Shown: one piece after another, positions 18,485-26,626 of the stretch
How positions within the stretch are numbered: the first letter of the stretch is position 1
Layout: every line of letters starts with the position of its first letter
Origin: Leucobacter sp. cx-328
GTDB lineage: Bacteria; Actinomycetota; Actinomycetes; Actinomycetales; Microbacteriaceae
Assembly (NCBI RefSeq): GCF_014530035.1
Contig: NZ_JACVMX010000001.1
Coordinates: 124,001-188,000 of the forward strand
Length of the DNA stretch: 64,000 nt
Direction: 5' to 3'
The notes under the pieces: model-generated
What the model was told of the DNA's origin: nothing
Databases searched by the model: none
Seen by the model: the letters and a program-made list of their open reading frames with translations, nothing else
Translations under genes and position numbers: made by a program

Positions 18485-18777
18485 CCATCGACTGGATCGC
18501 ATTCGTTCAGGTCTTCGGAGCAGCGCTCTTCGCGTCGGTCTTCGTAGTCGCCCTGTACTCGTTCGGTATTCGTTTCCTCGCAACGCCGAAGCCTGCGCCC
18601 CGTCTTGCCGACGGTTCGAAGGCTCCCAACGGCCCTTCACGAGACGCAGAGGACGACGACCTTGAAGAGGACGGCCGTCCAGGCTGGGCAACTGCCGGCG
18701 CATACGTGTGCTTCGCGCTCTCAGCTGTTGTCGTGCTCGTGGGTATCTACCTGATTGTCCCTGCGCTGCACGGCTAA
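18481..18777 (+). CDS. Small two-helix membrane protein partner of PiT
   Basis: A protein of 98 residues with two membrane helices (WIAFVQVFGAALFASVFVVALYSFGI and GAYVCFALSAVVVLVGIYLIV) flanking an acidic cytoplasmic-type loop (RDAEDDDLEED). ATGA overlap with pit implies coupled translation. Its position suggests an accessory role to the phosphate transporter, but no function is known to me. Confidence 0.78.
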   Translation: MTIDWIAFVQVFGAALFASVFVVALYSFGIRFLATPKPAPRLADGSKAPNGPSRDAEDDDLEEDGRPGWATAGAYVCFALSAVVVLVGIYLIVPALHG

Positions 18778-18790
18778 TCACACGATTTTT

Positions 18791-18830
18791 GGGGCGGATC
18801 GGCGAATGCTGGTCCGCCTCTTTTCGTTTT
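18791..18830 (+). terminator. Terminator of the pit operon
   Basis: GGGGCGGATC pairs with GGTCCGCCTC (two G-T pairs), followed by TTTTCGTTTT; an ATTTTT run precedes it. Confidence 0.82.
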
Positions 18831-18886
18831 GCCGATCCGCGCCCAGTTGCTGTGAAATACATGCGCCACACGGAGTAGCACGTCAG

Positions 18887-18892
18887 TAGACT
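18887..18892 (+). promoter_or_regulatory. -10 box of the AI-2E family gene (leaderless type)
   Basis: TAGACT, 7 nt before the GTG at 18900. Confidence 0.6.
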
Positions 18893-18899
18893 GACCATT

Positions 18900-20105
18900 G
18901 TGGAAGAACAACGTGGTGGATCCTCGGGCGAACCGGGAGACGAGCGCAACGCAACTTACGAGCTACCGCTCGGTATTCGTGTTGCCGCGGCCTGGTCATG
19001 GCGACTGATTATTATCGCTCTGGCCTCTGCAGCCCTGCTCTGGGGCATTGTGCAGGTACGCATTATTGTCGTGCCCGTCCTGATTGCAATACTGCTGACG
19101 GCGCTGTTGATGCCGATCGTGAGCTGGTTCGAACGACGTGGCCTGCCGCGTTGGTCGGGTGTGCTCTCCTCGCTCATCCTGCTGTTTGCGACGCTGTGGG
19201 TGTTGATTACCCTCATCGTTTCGCAGCTGAAGAACGGGCTTAACGATCTCGTGACCCGTTCTGAGCAGGTGTGGCAAGAGTCCCTGCTCTGGATCTCGCA
19301 TAACAGCTGGGGGCTCCCGGTCGACGAGATGAAGAATTGGCTGCAAGATCTCCTCGCAAGCCTTTCGCAGTACCAGGGTGAGATTTGGAGCGGCGCCATG
19401 GGCGTCGCAGTCTCAGCCGGTCAGGTCATCACCGGTGCGTTGCTCACATTCTTTACGCTCATTTTCTTGCTCATCGACGGCCGTCGAATCTGGATCTGGG
19501 TGATTGGCTTCCTGCCGGCGAAGGCTCACTCGCCAGTTGACGCCGCTGGTCGTGCGGGCTGGCTATCGGTCGGTCAGTACGTCCGTGTGCAGATCTTCGT
19601 GGCATTCGTTGACGCGTTTGGCATCGGTCTCGGCGCTGCGATCCTTGGGGTTCCGCTTCCCATTCCGATCGCGATTCTCGTGTTCCTTGGCTCGTTTATT
19701 CCATTCCTCGGTGCAATCACGACCGGTATGCTCGCCGCGTTTATCGCCCTCGTTTACAACGGTCCGATTAACGCGCTGCTGATGCTCGGCGTTGTCATCC
19801 TCGTCAACCAGATCGAGGGCCACGTGCTGCAGCCGCTCGTCATGGGCAATGCCGTTCGGGTACACCCGCTCGGTGTTGTCCTAGCTGTATCGGCCGGTGC
19901 GCTTCTCGCGGGTATTCCGGGAGCGCTGTTCGCGGTTCCGCTCGCAGCTTCTGCGAACGCTATTGTGAACACACTCGTGCAGAAGAAATGGGACCCAAAC
20001 ATAGACCCGGCAGCGGAGTTTCATCGAAGAGACCACGTGAAGCACGAAGCTAAATCTCGGGCGAAATACATTGCGCGTCTGACGCGTGGAGGAGGAAACG
20101 CATGA
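18900..20105 (+). CDS. AI-2E family transporter
   Basis: A polytopic membrane protein of 401 residues. Family features are paired N-terminal helices, the amphipathic central stretch LKNGLNDLVTRSEQVW, and the conserved C-terminal block IGLGAAILGVPLPIPIAILVFLGSFIPFLGA and VNQIEGHVLQPLVMGNAVRVHPL. Members of the family export autoinducer-2 (TqsA) or act in Na+/H+ exchange; the substrate here cannot be deduced. Its last 4 bases overlap the ATG of ilvA. Confidence 0.88.
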   Translation: MEEQRGGSSGEPGDERNATYELPLGIRVAAAWSWRLIIIALASAALLWGIVQVRIIVVPVLIAILLTALLMPIVSWFERRGLPRWSGVLSSLILLFATLWVLITLIVSQLKNGLNDLVTRSEQVWQESLLWISHNSWGLPVDEMKNWLQDLLASLSQYQGEIWSGAMGVAVSAGQVITGALLTFFTLIFLLIDGRRIWIWVIGFLPAKAHSPVDAAGRAGWLSVGQYVRVQIFVAFVDAFGIGLGAAILGVPLPIPIAILVFLGSFIPFLGAITTGMLAAFIALVYNGPINALLMLGVVILVNQIEGHVLQPLVMGNAVRVHPLGVVLAVSAGALLAGIPGALFAVPLAASANAIVNTLVQKKWDPNIDPAAEFHRRDHVKHEAKSRAKYIARLTRGGGNA

Positions 20106-21346
20106 CCTGGCAGAACGGTACCCCCGAGCTCGCCGACTTCGAACGGACGCTCGGTGTGGTGCACCAGGTAACCCGTAAGACGCCGCTCGAATCTTCACGC
20201 TACCTCGCTGACATTCTTGAGGTTCCGAACGTGTTCCTCAAGTGCGAGAACCTGCAGCGCACTGGTGCATACAAGCTTCGCGGTGCGTACAACCGACTCT
20301 CGCAGCTCACTGCCGAGGAGCGTGCGCGCGGCGTTGTTGCCGCATCGGCAGGCAACCATGCGCAGGGCGTAGCGTTCGCGGCACGCGAGCTTGGCATCAA
20401 GGCGACCATCTTCATGCCGCTCGGTGTTGCACTGCCGAAGCTGCAGGCAACCCGCGGCTACGGTGCGAACGTTGAGCTTGTCGGCCAGACCTTTGACGCG
20501 ACGAATGCGGCAGCGCAGGCGTTCGTCAAGGAGCAGGGTGCGATTTTCATCCCGCCGTTCGATGACCCCGCGGTCGTTGAGGGACAGGGTACGGTCGCAC
20601 TCGAGATGCTCGAGGTTGAGCCCGGCATTGAAAACTTTGTCGTGCCGATCGGCGGCGGCGGCCTCATTGCCGGTATCGCGGTCGCTGCGAAGAAGTGGGC
20701 GGCTGAGCACGGCCGCACGATTCGTGTGATTGGTGTGCAGGCTGAGAACGCTGCTCCCTACCCCGTCTCGCTTGAGGCAGGCGAGCCTGTGACGATCCAG
20801 ACGCGTCCCACCATCGCAGACGGCATCGCTGTCGCACGCCCTGGCACGTTGAACTTTGATCTGATCCGCGACTTCGTTGATGAAGTTGTGACTGTGAGCG
20901 ACGACGATATCGCGCGCGCAATCGTCATGCTTATTGAGCGCACCAAGCTCGTCGTCGAGCCCGCAGGAGCCGCTGGTGTTGCTGCGATGCTTGCAGGCAA
21001 GATCAAGGTCGAGGGCAAGACTGCGACCATCCTCTCGGGTGGAAACATCGATCCGCTGCTGCTGCAGCGTGTTATCGGTCACGGCCTGGCGGCGTCGAAG
21101 CGTTACCTCAAGCTCCGCATTCTGCTCCCCGATGTACCTGGCCAGCTCGTGCGCACGGCTTCTATCGTGGCTGAGCACAATGCAAACGTTGTCGAGGTGC
21201 TGCACACTCGTCACGCGACCGAGCTTCCCATTAGTGAGGTCGAGCTCGAGCTGCACATCGAGACCCGTGGCTCAGAGCACGGCGTCGAGGTCGTTGAGGC
21301 GCTTCGCGCCGAAGGCTACACGGTGCGCGTAGGCGAGCGCTACTAG
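20102..21346 (+). CDS. ilvA: Threonine ammonia-lyase (threonine deaminase)
   Basis: PLP enzyme that converts threonine to 2-oxobutanoate and ammonia, feeding isoleucine synthesis. Lys58 in TGAYKLRGAYN is the PLP lysine; SAGNHAQGVAFAA and the Gly-rich phosphate loop PIGGGGLIAG are present. A single C-terminal ACT-like domain (~330-414, LRILLPDVPGQLVRTASIVAEHNANVVEV) makes it the ~410-residue actinobacterial form; whether isoleucine inhibits it cannot be read directly. It is coupled to the upstream AI-2E-family gene by an ATGA overlap. Confidence 0.93.
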   Translation: MTWQNGTPELADFERTLGVVHQVTRKTPLESSRYLADILEVPNVFLKCENLQRTGAYKLRGAYNRLSQLTAEERARGVVAASAGNHAQGVAFAARELGIKATIFMPLGVALPKLQATRGYGANVELVGQTFDATNAAAQAFVKEQGAIFIPPFDDPAVVEGQGTVALEMLEVEPGIENFVVPIGGGGLIAGIAVAAKKWAAEHGRTIRVIGVQAENAAPYPVSLEAGEPVTIQTRPTIADGIAVARPGTLNFDLIRDFVDEVVTVSDDDIARAIVMLIERTKLVVEPAGAAGVAAMLAGKIKVEGKTATILSGGNIDPLLLQRVIGHGLAASKRYLKLRILLPDVPGQLVRTASIVAEHNANVVEVLHTRHATELPISEVELELHIETRGSEHGVEVVEALRAEGYTVRVGERY

Positions 21347-21352
21347 TCCTGT

Positions 21353-21407
21353 AACGCACTGTGGGGGTGATCCGAACCAAGCGTTCGGATCACCCCCACA
21401 GTGCGTT
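21353..21407. terminator. Very long bidirectional terminator between ilvA and the surface-protein gene
   Basis: A perfect 25-bp stem (21353-21377 with 21383-21407) closes a 5-nt loop; the stem includes GTGGGGGTGATCCGAAC. AT-rich ends on both sides suit converging genes. Confidence 0.9.
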
Positions 21408-21416
21408 ATTGCAGGT

Positions 21417-23084
21417 TTAGCTGTTTCGGGTGCGGCGTCGAAGCAAGAAGACGATCGCGCCGCCGGCTACGAGCACGGCCGCGCTCGCGATGCCTACGAG
21501 CATCGGTTCGCTACCGGTTCTTGCGAGCTTTGACCCGCCCGTCACCGTGGTGGTCGGGTCGACCGGCTTGATCGGCTTCACGGGTTCGGTTGGTGGGTCA
21601 ATGACCGGTTTCACCGGGACGTCTTGCCACTGCGCATAGAGGGTCGTAGCGCCAGCGGGAAGAACAAAAGTGTCACCGATGGCGTAGGACTTTCCGGCAC
21701 CATTGGCAAGCATGTTCCAGCTAGCCAGCTTGGCGTTCAGGAGTTCAAACGTTGACTCGGTCAGCGTGAATTTCTTGTTCGCTGTGCTCTGAATCGTGAT
21801 GGGATCGCCTGCTCCACCGTTCGGGTTGAGCGTGAGAGTTGCATGCCTCTGCCAGAGGTATGTCTCAGTGTTGTCGTCCCGTTCTCTTGATTGGGTGCGC
21901 GTAATCAGCTCTTCGGTGGTGCCTTCCCAATCGCCCGAAACGTCCCACTTGCCGGTGAAATCCTCATCCTGCAGGGGAGAACCGAGAGCGCTCTCGTCAG
22001 CCAAAAGCATGTGGTTCGGGATGGTTAGCGACCGAAGCGGTGTGCGCGCAAACATATCCGTCTGGTCGACGCTTTTTCCAAGGGGTGAAACGCCTAAATC
22101 GCTCCAGCCACTCAGATCAAGCTCTGTGAGCGAACTTAAACCGGCAAACATTTCATTGACAGAGGCGAAGCCAGTGGTATCCCAGGTCGAGACATCGATG
22201 GTCTCGAGTGACGTCATGTCCGCAAACATCCCGCCCATGACTTCAAACTTTGACGTTTTCCAGCCAGACATGTCCAGAGACGTCACCGATGACACGCCAT
22301 GAAACATCTCTCTAGTCTGGATCAGATTTTCGGTGTTCCAGCCACTGACGTCTAGGGCAGCTACGGAACTCATACCTTGGAACATTTGGGCTGCGGAGGT
22401 CAGAGCGCCTGTGGTCCAGCTGCCAACATCGAGCGTCGTGAGAGAGGAAACGTCACCAAACATTCTGAACGCGTCTTGGAGAACTTCCGTGTTCCAACCC
22501 GAAACATCAAGCGTCGTGAGCGCAGTCATGCCAGCGAACATTGCTGAGGCATTCTCTAGAGCCCCGGTGTCCCAATCGCTGACATCCAAGGAAGTTAGTG
22601 AAGTCGCGTTCCAGAACATCTGGTCGGCATTCACTACATTTGAGACATCCCAGTCGGAGATATCGAGAGATTCGAGTTTCCGGGTTGAGGCGAACATAAA
22701 GCCCATGTCTGTAACGCCACTCACGTCAACGTCATTGATGCCCTCAATCGTACGGACGTTGGCTGCCGAGAACATGTATCGAGGAGTTCCAACAATTGCA
22801 GTGTGTGTTGGGTCGGTAAAAATGATCTTGTCTACGTTCCAGAGGCTCTTGCTCCAGGGGATGCTGTCGCCAGGAGCAAAGGTAAACGTACCCGGGCCGA
22901 TGGTGAGAATGTTTTCAGCGATGTTCCACTCAGGAGTGGCTGCTGGTGCTTCGCTGCGCATTGGCGCTGCACTGAACTCGACGTTTCCGGGAGCATTGAG
23001 TGCCAACACGGGTGTTCCCGCTGGGAAAGCAGCAATGCCGATCGCGAATACGATCGCTGCACCGCCTACTTTGACTTGCTTCAT
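21417..23084 (-). CDS. BspA-type repeat surface protein with LPxTG-like sorting signal
   Basis: A secreted, wall-anchored protein of 555 residues. A hydrophobic signal (AIVFAIGIAAFPAGTPVLA) is followed by a run of ~24-residue DUF285/BspA repeats (~100-360), with recurring units such as LTTLDVSGWNT and MFAGMTAL. Next come an InlB B-repeat-like domain (LTLNPNGGAGDPITI ... LYAQW), a Pro/Lys/Thr spacer, LARTG, a membrane helix and a basic tail (RRRTRNS). LARTG is a variant of the sortase motif LPxTG. BspA-type proteins act in adhesion. The gene and its upstream region look less GC-rich than the neighbours, suggesting acquisition. No sortase is in the window. Confidence 0.88.
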   Translation of the reverse strand: MKQVKVGGAAIVFAIGIAAFPAGTPVLALNAPGNVEFSAAPMRSEAPAATPEWNIAENILTIGPGTFTFAPGDSIPWSKSLWNVDKIIFTDPTHTAIVGTPRYMFSAANVRTIEGINDVDVSGVTDMGFMFASTRKLESLDISDWDVSNVVNADQMFWNATSLTSLDVSDWDTGALENASAMFAGMTALTTLDVSGWNTEVLQDAFRMFGDVSSLTTLDVGSWTTGALTSAAQMFQGMSSVAALDVSGWNTENLIQTREMFHGVSSVTSLDMSGWKTSKFEVMGGMFADMTSLETIDVSTWDTTGFASVNEMFAGLSSLTELDLSGWSDLGVSPLGKSVDQTDMFARTPLRSLTIPNHMLLADESALGSPLQDEDFTGKWDVSGDWEGTTEELITRTQSRERDDNTETYLWQRHATLTLNPNGGAGDPITIQSTANKKFTLTESTFELLNAKLASWNMLANGAGKSYAIGDTFVLPAGATTLYAQWQDVPVKPVIDPPTEPVKPIKPVDPTTTVTGGSKLARTGSEPMLVGIASAAVLVAGGAIVFLLRRRTRNS

Positions 23085-23169
23085 AAGTTGTACTGCTTCC
23101 TTCGTGAGTCGTTTCGCTTTTCGATGAATTGGAGATCAGAGAAAGTGAGTAGCCAAATCACATCATCTG

Positions 23170-23198
23170 CTCAGCAAAAACTCAAGGATTTAATTGAG
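23170..23198. promoter_or_regulatory. CTCA half-sites upstream of the response regulator
   Basis: CTCAGC (23170) and CTCAAG (23181) are direct repeats 11 bp apart, and TTGAG (23194-23198) mirrors the second. The same CTCAAG word is repeated four times before gluA. They lie between the divergent surface-protein gene and the two-component operon and could serve either. Confidence 0.5.
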
Positions 23199-23257
23199 AA
23201 AGGTATCTGAGGTCGAGTCATGCAGGAATCTTCTTATGCTGCAGCCGTATTCCCCTC

Positions 23258-23263
23258 TAAGGT
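23258..23263 (+). promoter_or_regulatory. -10 box of the two-component operon
   Basis: TAAGGT lies inside CCCCTCTAAGGTGAGGGG (23253-23270), a perfect 6-bp inverted repeat. The core CTAAsGTGAGGG recurs at the gluA promoter (26470-26481). Confidence 0.5.
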
Positions 23264-23301
23264 GAGGGGTGAAGGGGGCACAACAGAGAGGTGTACTTCC
23301 G

Positions 23302-23973
23302 GTGGAAATTCTGGTTGTCGAAGATGACGAACGGGTGTCTGACGCGCTGAGCGCCTTCATCGGGAAGGCCGGCTACAGCACGGTGCAAGCCGCAGACGGC
23401 GCGTCTGCGATTGACGCAGTTTCGCCAGAAACGGCCGCGGTGATACTTGATCTGGGCCTGCCCGATATCGATGGCCTTGATGTGTGTCGGCGGATCCGCG
23501 CATTCTCCGGCGTCCCTATCATCATTGCGACTGCGCGAAGTCAGGTCGAGGAACGCATCCGTGGGTTGCATGCGGGCGCGGATGATTTCGTAGTGAAACC
23601 ATATGACGTGCGTGAGCTTGTTGCCAGGATCGAAGCAGTGACGCGCAGGTCGCGCGCGGTACCGGTCGCCGCTGAACTTGGCCTGGTGATCGATGTGCAC
23701 GACGTCTATATCGACATCACCAACAGGCACGCCACAGTGGCTTCGGCAGCGGTTGAACTCACACCGAAAGAATTTGAGATCTTGGAGGTTCTCGCGCGGT
23801 ATCCGGGGGTTGCGGTTCCACGAGATCGCATCATCCGGGAAGTGTGGGGTACCGACTGGGCAGGGTTCAACCGATCGCTTGAGGTACACGTCGGGGCTAT
23901 CCGTCGCAAGCTTGACCGAGAATCACTCATCGATACCGTGCGGGGGCTTGGGTATCGGCTTGCAGTGAGTTGA
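23302..23973 (+). CDS. OmpR/PhoB-family response regulator (GluR-like)
   Basis: A DNA-binding regulator of 223 residues. The receiver domain has the acidic pocket VVEDDE, phospho-acceptor Asp50 (VILDLGLPD), Thr in IIIATAR and Lys in VVKPYD. The winged-helix output domain has VELTPKEFEILEVLA and the recognition region RSLEVHVGAIRRKL. GTG 23302 is chosen because AGAGAGG lies about 9 nt upstream and the receiver begins there; the longer frame adds 11 unrelated residues. It is followed by its kinase and a TAXI protein, then by gluABCD. In Streptomyces a comparable pair, GluR-GluK, controls gluABCD; equivalence here is inference. Confidence 0.9.
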   Translation: MEILVVEDDERVSDALSAFIGKAGYSTVQAADGASAIDAVSPETAAVILDLGLPDIDGLDVCRRIRAFSGVPIIIATARSQVEERIRGLHAGADDFVVKPYDVRELVARIEAVTRRSRAVPVAAELGLVIDVHDVYIDITNRHATVASAAVELTPKEFEILEVLARYPGVAVPRDRIIREVWGTDWAGFNRSLEVHVGAIRRKLDRESLIDTVRGLGYRLAVS

Positions 23974-23976
23974 TCG

Positions 23977-25356
23977 ATGCGTAAGCGATTTGTTGTCGCC
24001 TTTCTGACGCCGCTGATCGTCGTGTTGATGACACTCGGCGGCGCATACGGGTGGAGCCTTGCGCGCACTGCAGAACAACAGCATTCCAACCAGCAGTTGG
24101 GCGATGCGTCCTACTTCCTTTCGGCGGCGCGGCAGGCGCTCTCCGACAACAACCCTGCCGCGCTCGAAGCCGACATGCGACGATACGGCGACCTCTACGA
24201 CGCCGAGATTGCCGTGTTCGATCAGACCGGTGAGGTCTGGGCTACGACGAACGAACACGCTGTGGAAACGTCTGCAGAGATGCAGGCCGCGGTCGGCCTC
24301 GCGCTGTCTGGTAGACGCGGTGAGGTTGCGGTTGGCCCGCTGCCCTGGTCCCGCCAACCGGCGACGATTGTGGAACCCATCGTGAACGACGGATTTGTCG
24401 CCGGCGCCATCTACATTGGTGCGAGCGTGGATCAGACGAACCGCAGCATCTGGGGCCAGTGGCTGCTGCTTGGCGCGATTTCGCTCGTCATCGTCGGCCT
24501 CGCAACCCTGGTCATTTTCCAGCTCTCTCGCTGGGTACTTGCTCCGTTGCGGCGAGTAGACGAGGCGATGCAGGCCTTTGCCAGGGGTGAAACGGAGGCA
24601 CGCATCGCGGACACAACGGGGCCGCCAGAACTCCAGTCCCAAATCAAGCTCTTTAACACCATGGCGGCCGAGATTGACCAGGTGGTCACCCGGCAGCAGG
24701 AGTTCGTGCTGAATGCATCGCACGAGCTGCGAAATCCGCTCGGTGCGCTGCTCATGCGAGTTGAAGTCTTGGCTACGGGGCTCGGCGAAGAATGGACTGC
24801 CGACATCGAAAAGACCCGTGAAGACGGCAAACGAATGACACAAATCTTGGACACGCTCCTGCGGCTGGCCCGCACTACCCAGTCTGAACCCACGTGCTTG
24901 CTGGTTGATCTCGGCGAGATCGCTCACAGCCGGGCCCATGCGTGGCGCGCTGTCGCAAGTCAGCGCCTCATTAAAATCTCGGTGTTTGCCGAATCCGGAC
25001 TTATGTTGGTCGCTGATCGCACGGTCATAGAGAGTGCGCTCGACGCCGTGCTCGACAACGCGGTGAAGTTCTCGCCGCGCGGCGGGCGCATCGACGTGCG
25101 GGCAGAACGTACCGATGATGGGGCGCGGATCAGCGTCCGCGACTCCGGCCCCGGGCTCGAACCCGCTGACCTTGAGCGGGCAAAGACTCGCTTCTGGCGG
25201 AACACACGTGACCAGAACATCGCTGGCTCGGGACTCGGACTGTCAATCGCGAATCAGCTGCTGGAAAGCGCGAGCGGCCAACTCGTTTTGAGCTCGCCGG
25301 AGGGCGAAGGGTTGCACGTGGAACTGCTGTTCACTGCGGAAGGTGAACGCGAATGA
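23977..25356 (+). CDS. Sensor histidine kinase (GluK-like)
   Basis: A membrane kinase of 459 residues. A first helix (VAFLTPLIVVLMTLGGAYGW), an extracytoplasmic sensor of about 130 residues and a second helix (LLLGAISLVIVGLATLVIF) are followed by a HAMP linker. The dimerisation domain has phospho-acceptor His249 (NASHELRNPLG). The ATPase domain has the N box DNAVKFSPRGG, RDSGPGL and GSGLGLSIANQLL. It starts 3 bp after the response regulator and overlaps the next gene by 4 bp (ATGA), so the three genes form one unit. Confidence 0.92.
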   Translation: MRKRFVVAFLTPLIVVLMTLGGAYGWSLARTAEQQHSNQQLGDASYFLSAARQALSDNNPAALEADMRRYGDLYDAEIAVFDQTGEVWATTNEHAVETSAEMQAAVGLALSGRRGEVAVGPLPWSRQPATIVEPIVNDGFVAGAIYIGASVDQTNRSIWGQWLLLGAISLVIVGLATLVIFQLSRWVLAPLRRVDEAMQAFARGETEARIADTTGPPELQSQIKLFNTMAAEIDQVVTRQQEFVLNASHELRNPLGALLMRVEVLATGLGEEWTADIEKTREDGKRMTQILDTLLRLARTTQSEPTCLLVDLGEIAHSRAHAWRAVASQRLIKISVFAESGLMLVADRTVIESALDAVLDNAVKFSPRGGRIDVRAERTDDGARISVRDSGPGLEPADLERAKTRFWRNTRDQNIAGSGLGLSIANQLLESASGQLVLSSPEGEGLHVELLFTAEGERE

Positions 25357-26351
25357 CCACACACTGGGTACGCAGATTGACCACGGCGGCGGCGCTGTGC
25401 GTGGGGCTATTGTTGTTCACGGCGTGCAGCGGTCCGCATGCCCCCGGTGTCATTGCTGGCGGCAATCCCGGCGGCGTCTACCACGCGTACGGCACGGCTT
25501 TGGCGAACGAGCTTTCGACGCACACTGAGCGTGAGGTGACGCTGGCTGAGACTGACGGGTCGGTCGACAACTTGCAGCGCATCGGCCGGGGAGAGGCGCT
25601 CCTTGGTTTCGCGCAGGGGGACACCGTTGCAGATGCGCTGGCTGGCGAGGGTGACTTTGCCGAGCCGCTCGAGCTCGCGGCGGTCTCGCGGCTGTATGAC
25701 GAGTACGTGCACATCGTGGTGGCAGAAAACTCAAGCTTTGAAGCGCTCGCCGACCTTGCAGATGCGCGTATCTCCCTTGGCTCACCCGGCTCTGGCGTGC
25801 AGGTGATTGCGCATCGCATCCTCGAAGCCGCCGGCATCAGTGAGCGTGAAGTCGGAGCTGAGGCCGAGACGGAGGCCGACACCGACACCGACACCACACC
25901 GCGCTGGGTCACCCTGGGTACACAGCCCGCTGCAGAGGCGCTACGAGCCGGCGAGATCGATGCGTTCTTCTGGGTCGGCGCTATTCCGACCCCCGGCGTC
26001 GCTGACCTCGCAGCCGAGTTTCCGATCCGCATTCTGCCAGTGACGCCCGAGATTCTTGACCAGTTAAACGCGGATCACGCAGACGTGTACGGGCTGTCTG
26101 AGCTCCCGCGCGGCACCTACGGAATCGAAGATCAGACTCGCACCATGACAATTCCGAACTACCTGGTTACGGGGGCTGACGCGGACCGCGGTGAGATTCG
26201 AGAAGTGGCTGAGACGCTGTTTGCTGAGCGCGCCGCGATCGCGCGCAAAGTGCCCGTTGCGGCACTGCTCGATACACGTGAGGCCATCTTCACCGACCCC
26301 ATGCCGTTGCATCCGGGGGTCGCAGATTACTTCAGATCGCAACGCCGTTGA
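25353..26351 (+). CDS. TAXI-family solute-binding lipoprotein
   Basis: An extracytoplasmic binding protein of 332 residues. The signal peptide ends in a lipobox (LLFTACSG). The TAXI (TRAP-associated) fold is seen in GGNPGGVYHAYGTALANEL, ISLGSPGSGVQVIA and the late segments LPRGTYGIEDQTRTMTIPNYLV. An acidic insert (EAETEADTDTDT, ~165-175) is unusual. TAXI proteins normally deliver substrates to TRAP permeases, but no TRAP permease gene is nearby. Coupling to the kinase gene (ATGA) suggests it presents a ligand, possibly glutamate-like, to the sensor. That role is inference. Confidence 0.87.
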   Translation: MTTHWVRRLTTAAALCVGLLLFTACSGPHAPGVIAGGNPGGVYHAYGTALANELSTHTEREVTLAETDGSVDNLQRIGRGEALLGFAQGDTVADALAGEGDFAEPLELAAVSRLYDEYVHIVVAENSSFEALADLADARISLGSPGSGVQVIAHRILEAAGISEREVGAEAETEADTDTDTTPRWVTLGTQPAAEALRAGEIDAFFWVGAIPTPGVADLAAEFPIRILPVTPEILDQLNADHADVYGLSELPRGTYGIEDQTRTMTIPNYLVTGADADRGEIREVAETLFAERAAIARKVPVAALLDTREAIFTDPMPLHPGVADYFRSQRR

Positions 26352-26403
26352 CCTCTGCGAACACCTCGAATTGACCATCAATCTCACCTGGCAACGAGCG
26401 AAC

Positions 26404-26443
26404 CTCAAGTAACGCTCAAGGCGTTCCTCAAGATCAGCTCAAA
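26404..26443 (+). promoter_or_regulatory. Four direct repeats with 11-12 bp period upstream of gluA
   Basis: CTCAAG at 26404, 26415 and 26427 and CTCAAA at 26438 recur at intervals of 11, 12 and 11 bp. Head-to-tail half-sites at 11-bp spacing are the classic binding pattern of OmpR/PhoB-type regulators. The array ends just upstream of the -35 region of the putative promoter at 26471, as expected for activation. Confidence 0.72.
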
Positions 26444-26470
26444 GCTCTGAACTGGAGGAACAACCACCCC

Positions 26471-26476
26471 TAACGT
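26471..26476 (+). promoter_or_regulatory. -10 box of the gluABCD operon
   Basis: TAACGT within CTAACGTGAGGG, the same core as at the two-component promoter. It predicts a start near 26483 and a leader of about 145 nt. Confidence 0.55.
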
Positions 26477-26487
26477 GAGGGTCTGAC

Positions 26488-26563
26488 CGGTTCAACGAAG
26501 AAGCGATCGACCCCCTGATAGCGCGAGGCCCAAAGTGTCTCGCGGTGCCTCTGCGTTGAACCG
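26488..26563 (+). ncRNA. Structured 5' leader of gluABCD
   Basis: CGGTTCAACG (26488-26497) pairs perfectly with CGTTGAACCG (26554-26563). Enclosed is a second perfect stem, CGCGAG (26522-26527) with CTCGCG (26539-26544). The outer stem begins about 5 nt after the predicted transcription start. It is not a riboswitch class I recognise; it could be a regulatory leader or a stabilising structure. Confidence 0.5.
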
Positions 26564-26626
26564 TCGAATGACCAACGTCTCCAGCGTGACCCGCTGCGGA
26601 CGAACGAATCCAACGGTGGAGGCAAG

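Noticed and set aside
22333-23127. 264-residue open frame on the plus strand
   Set aside because: Antisense of the BspA-type gene; apparent repeats only mirror the real repeats.
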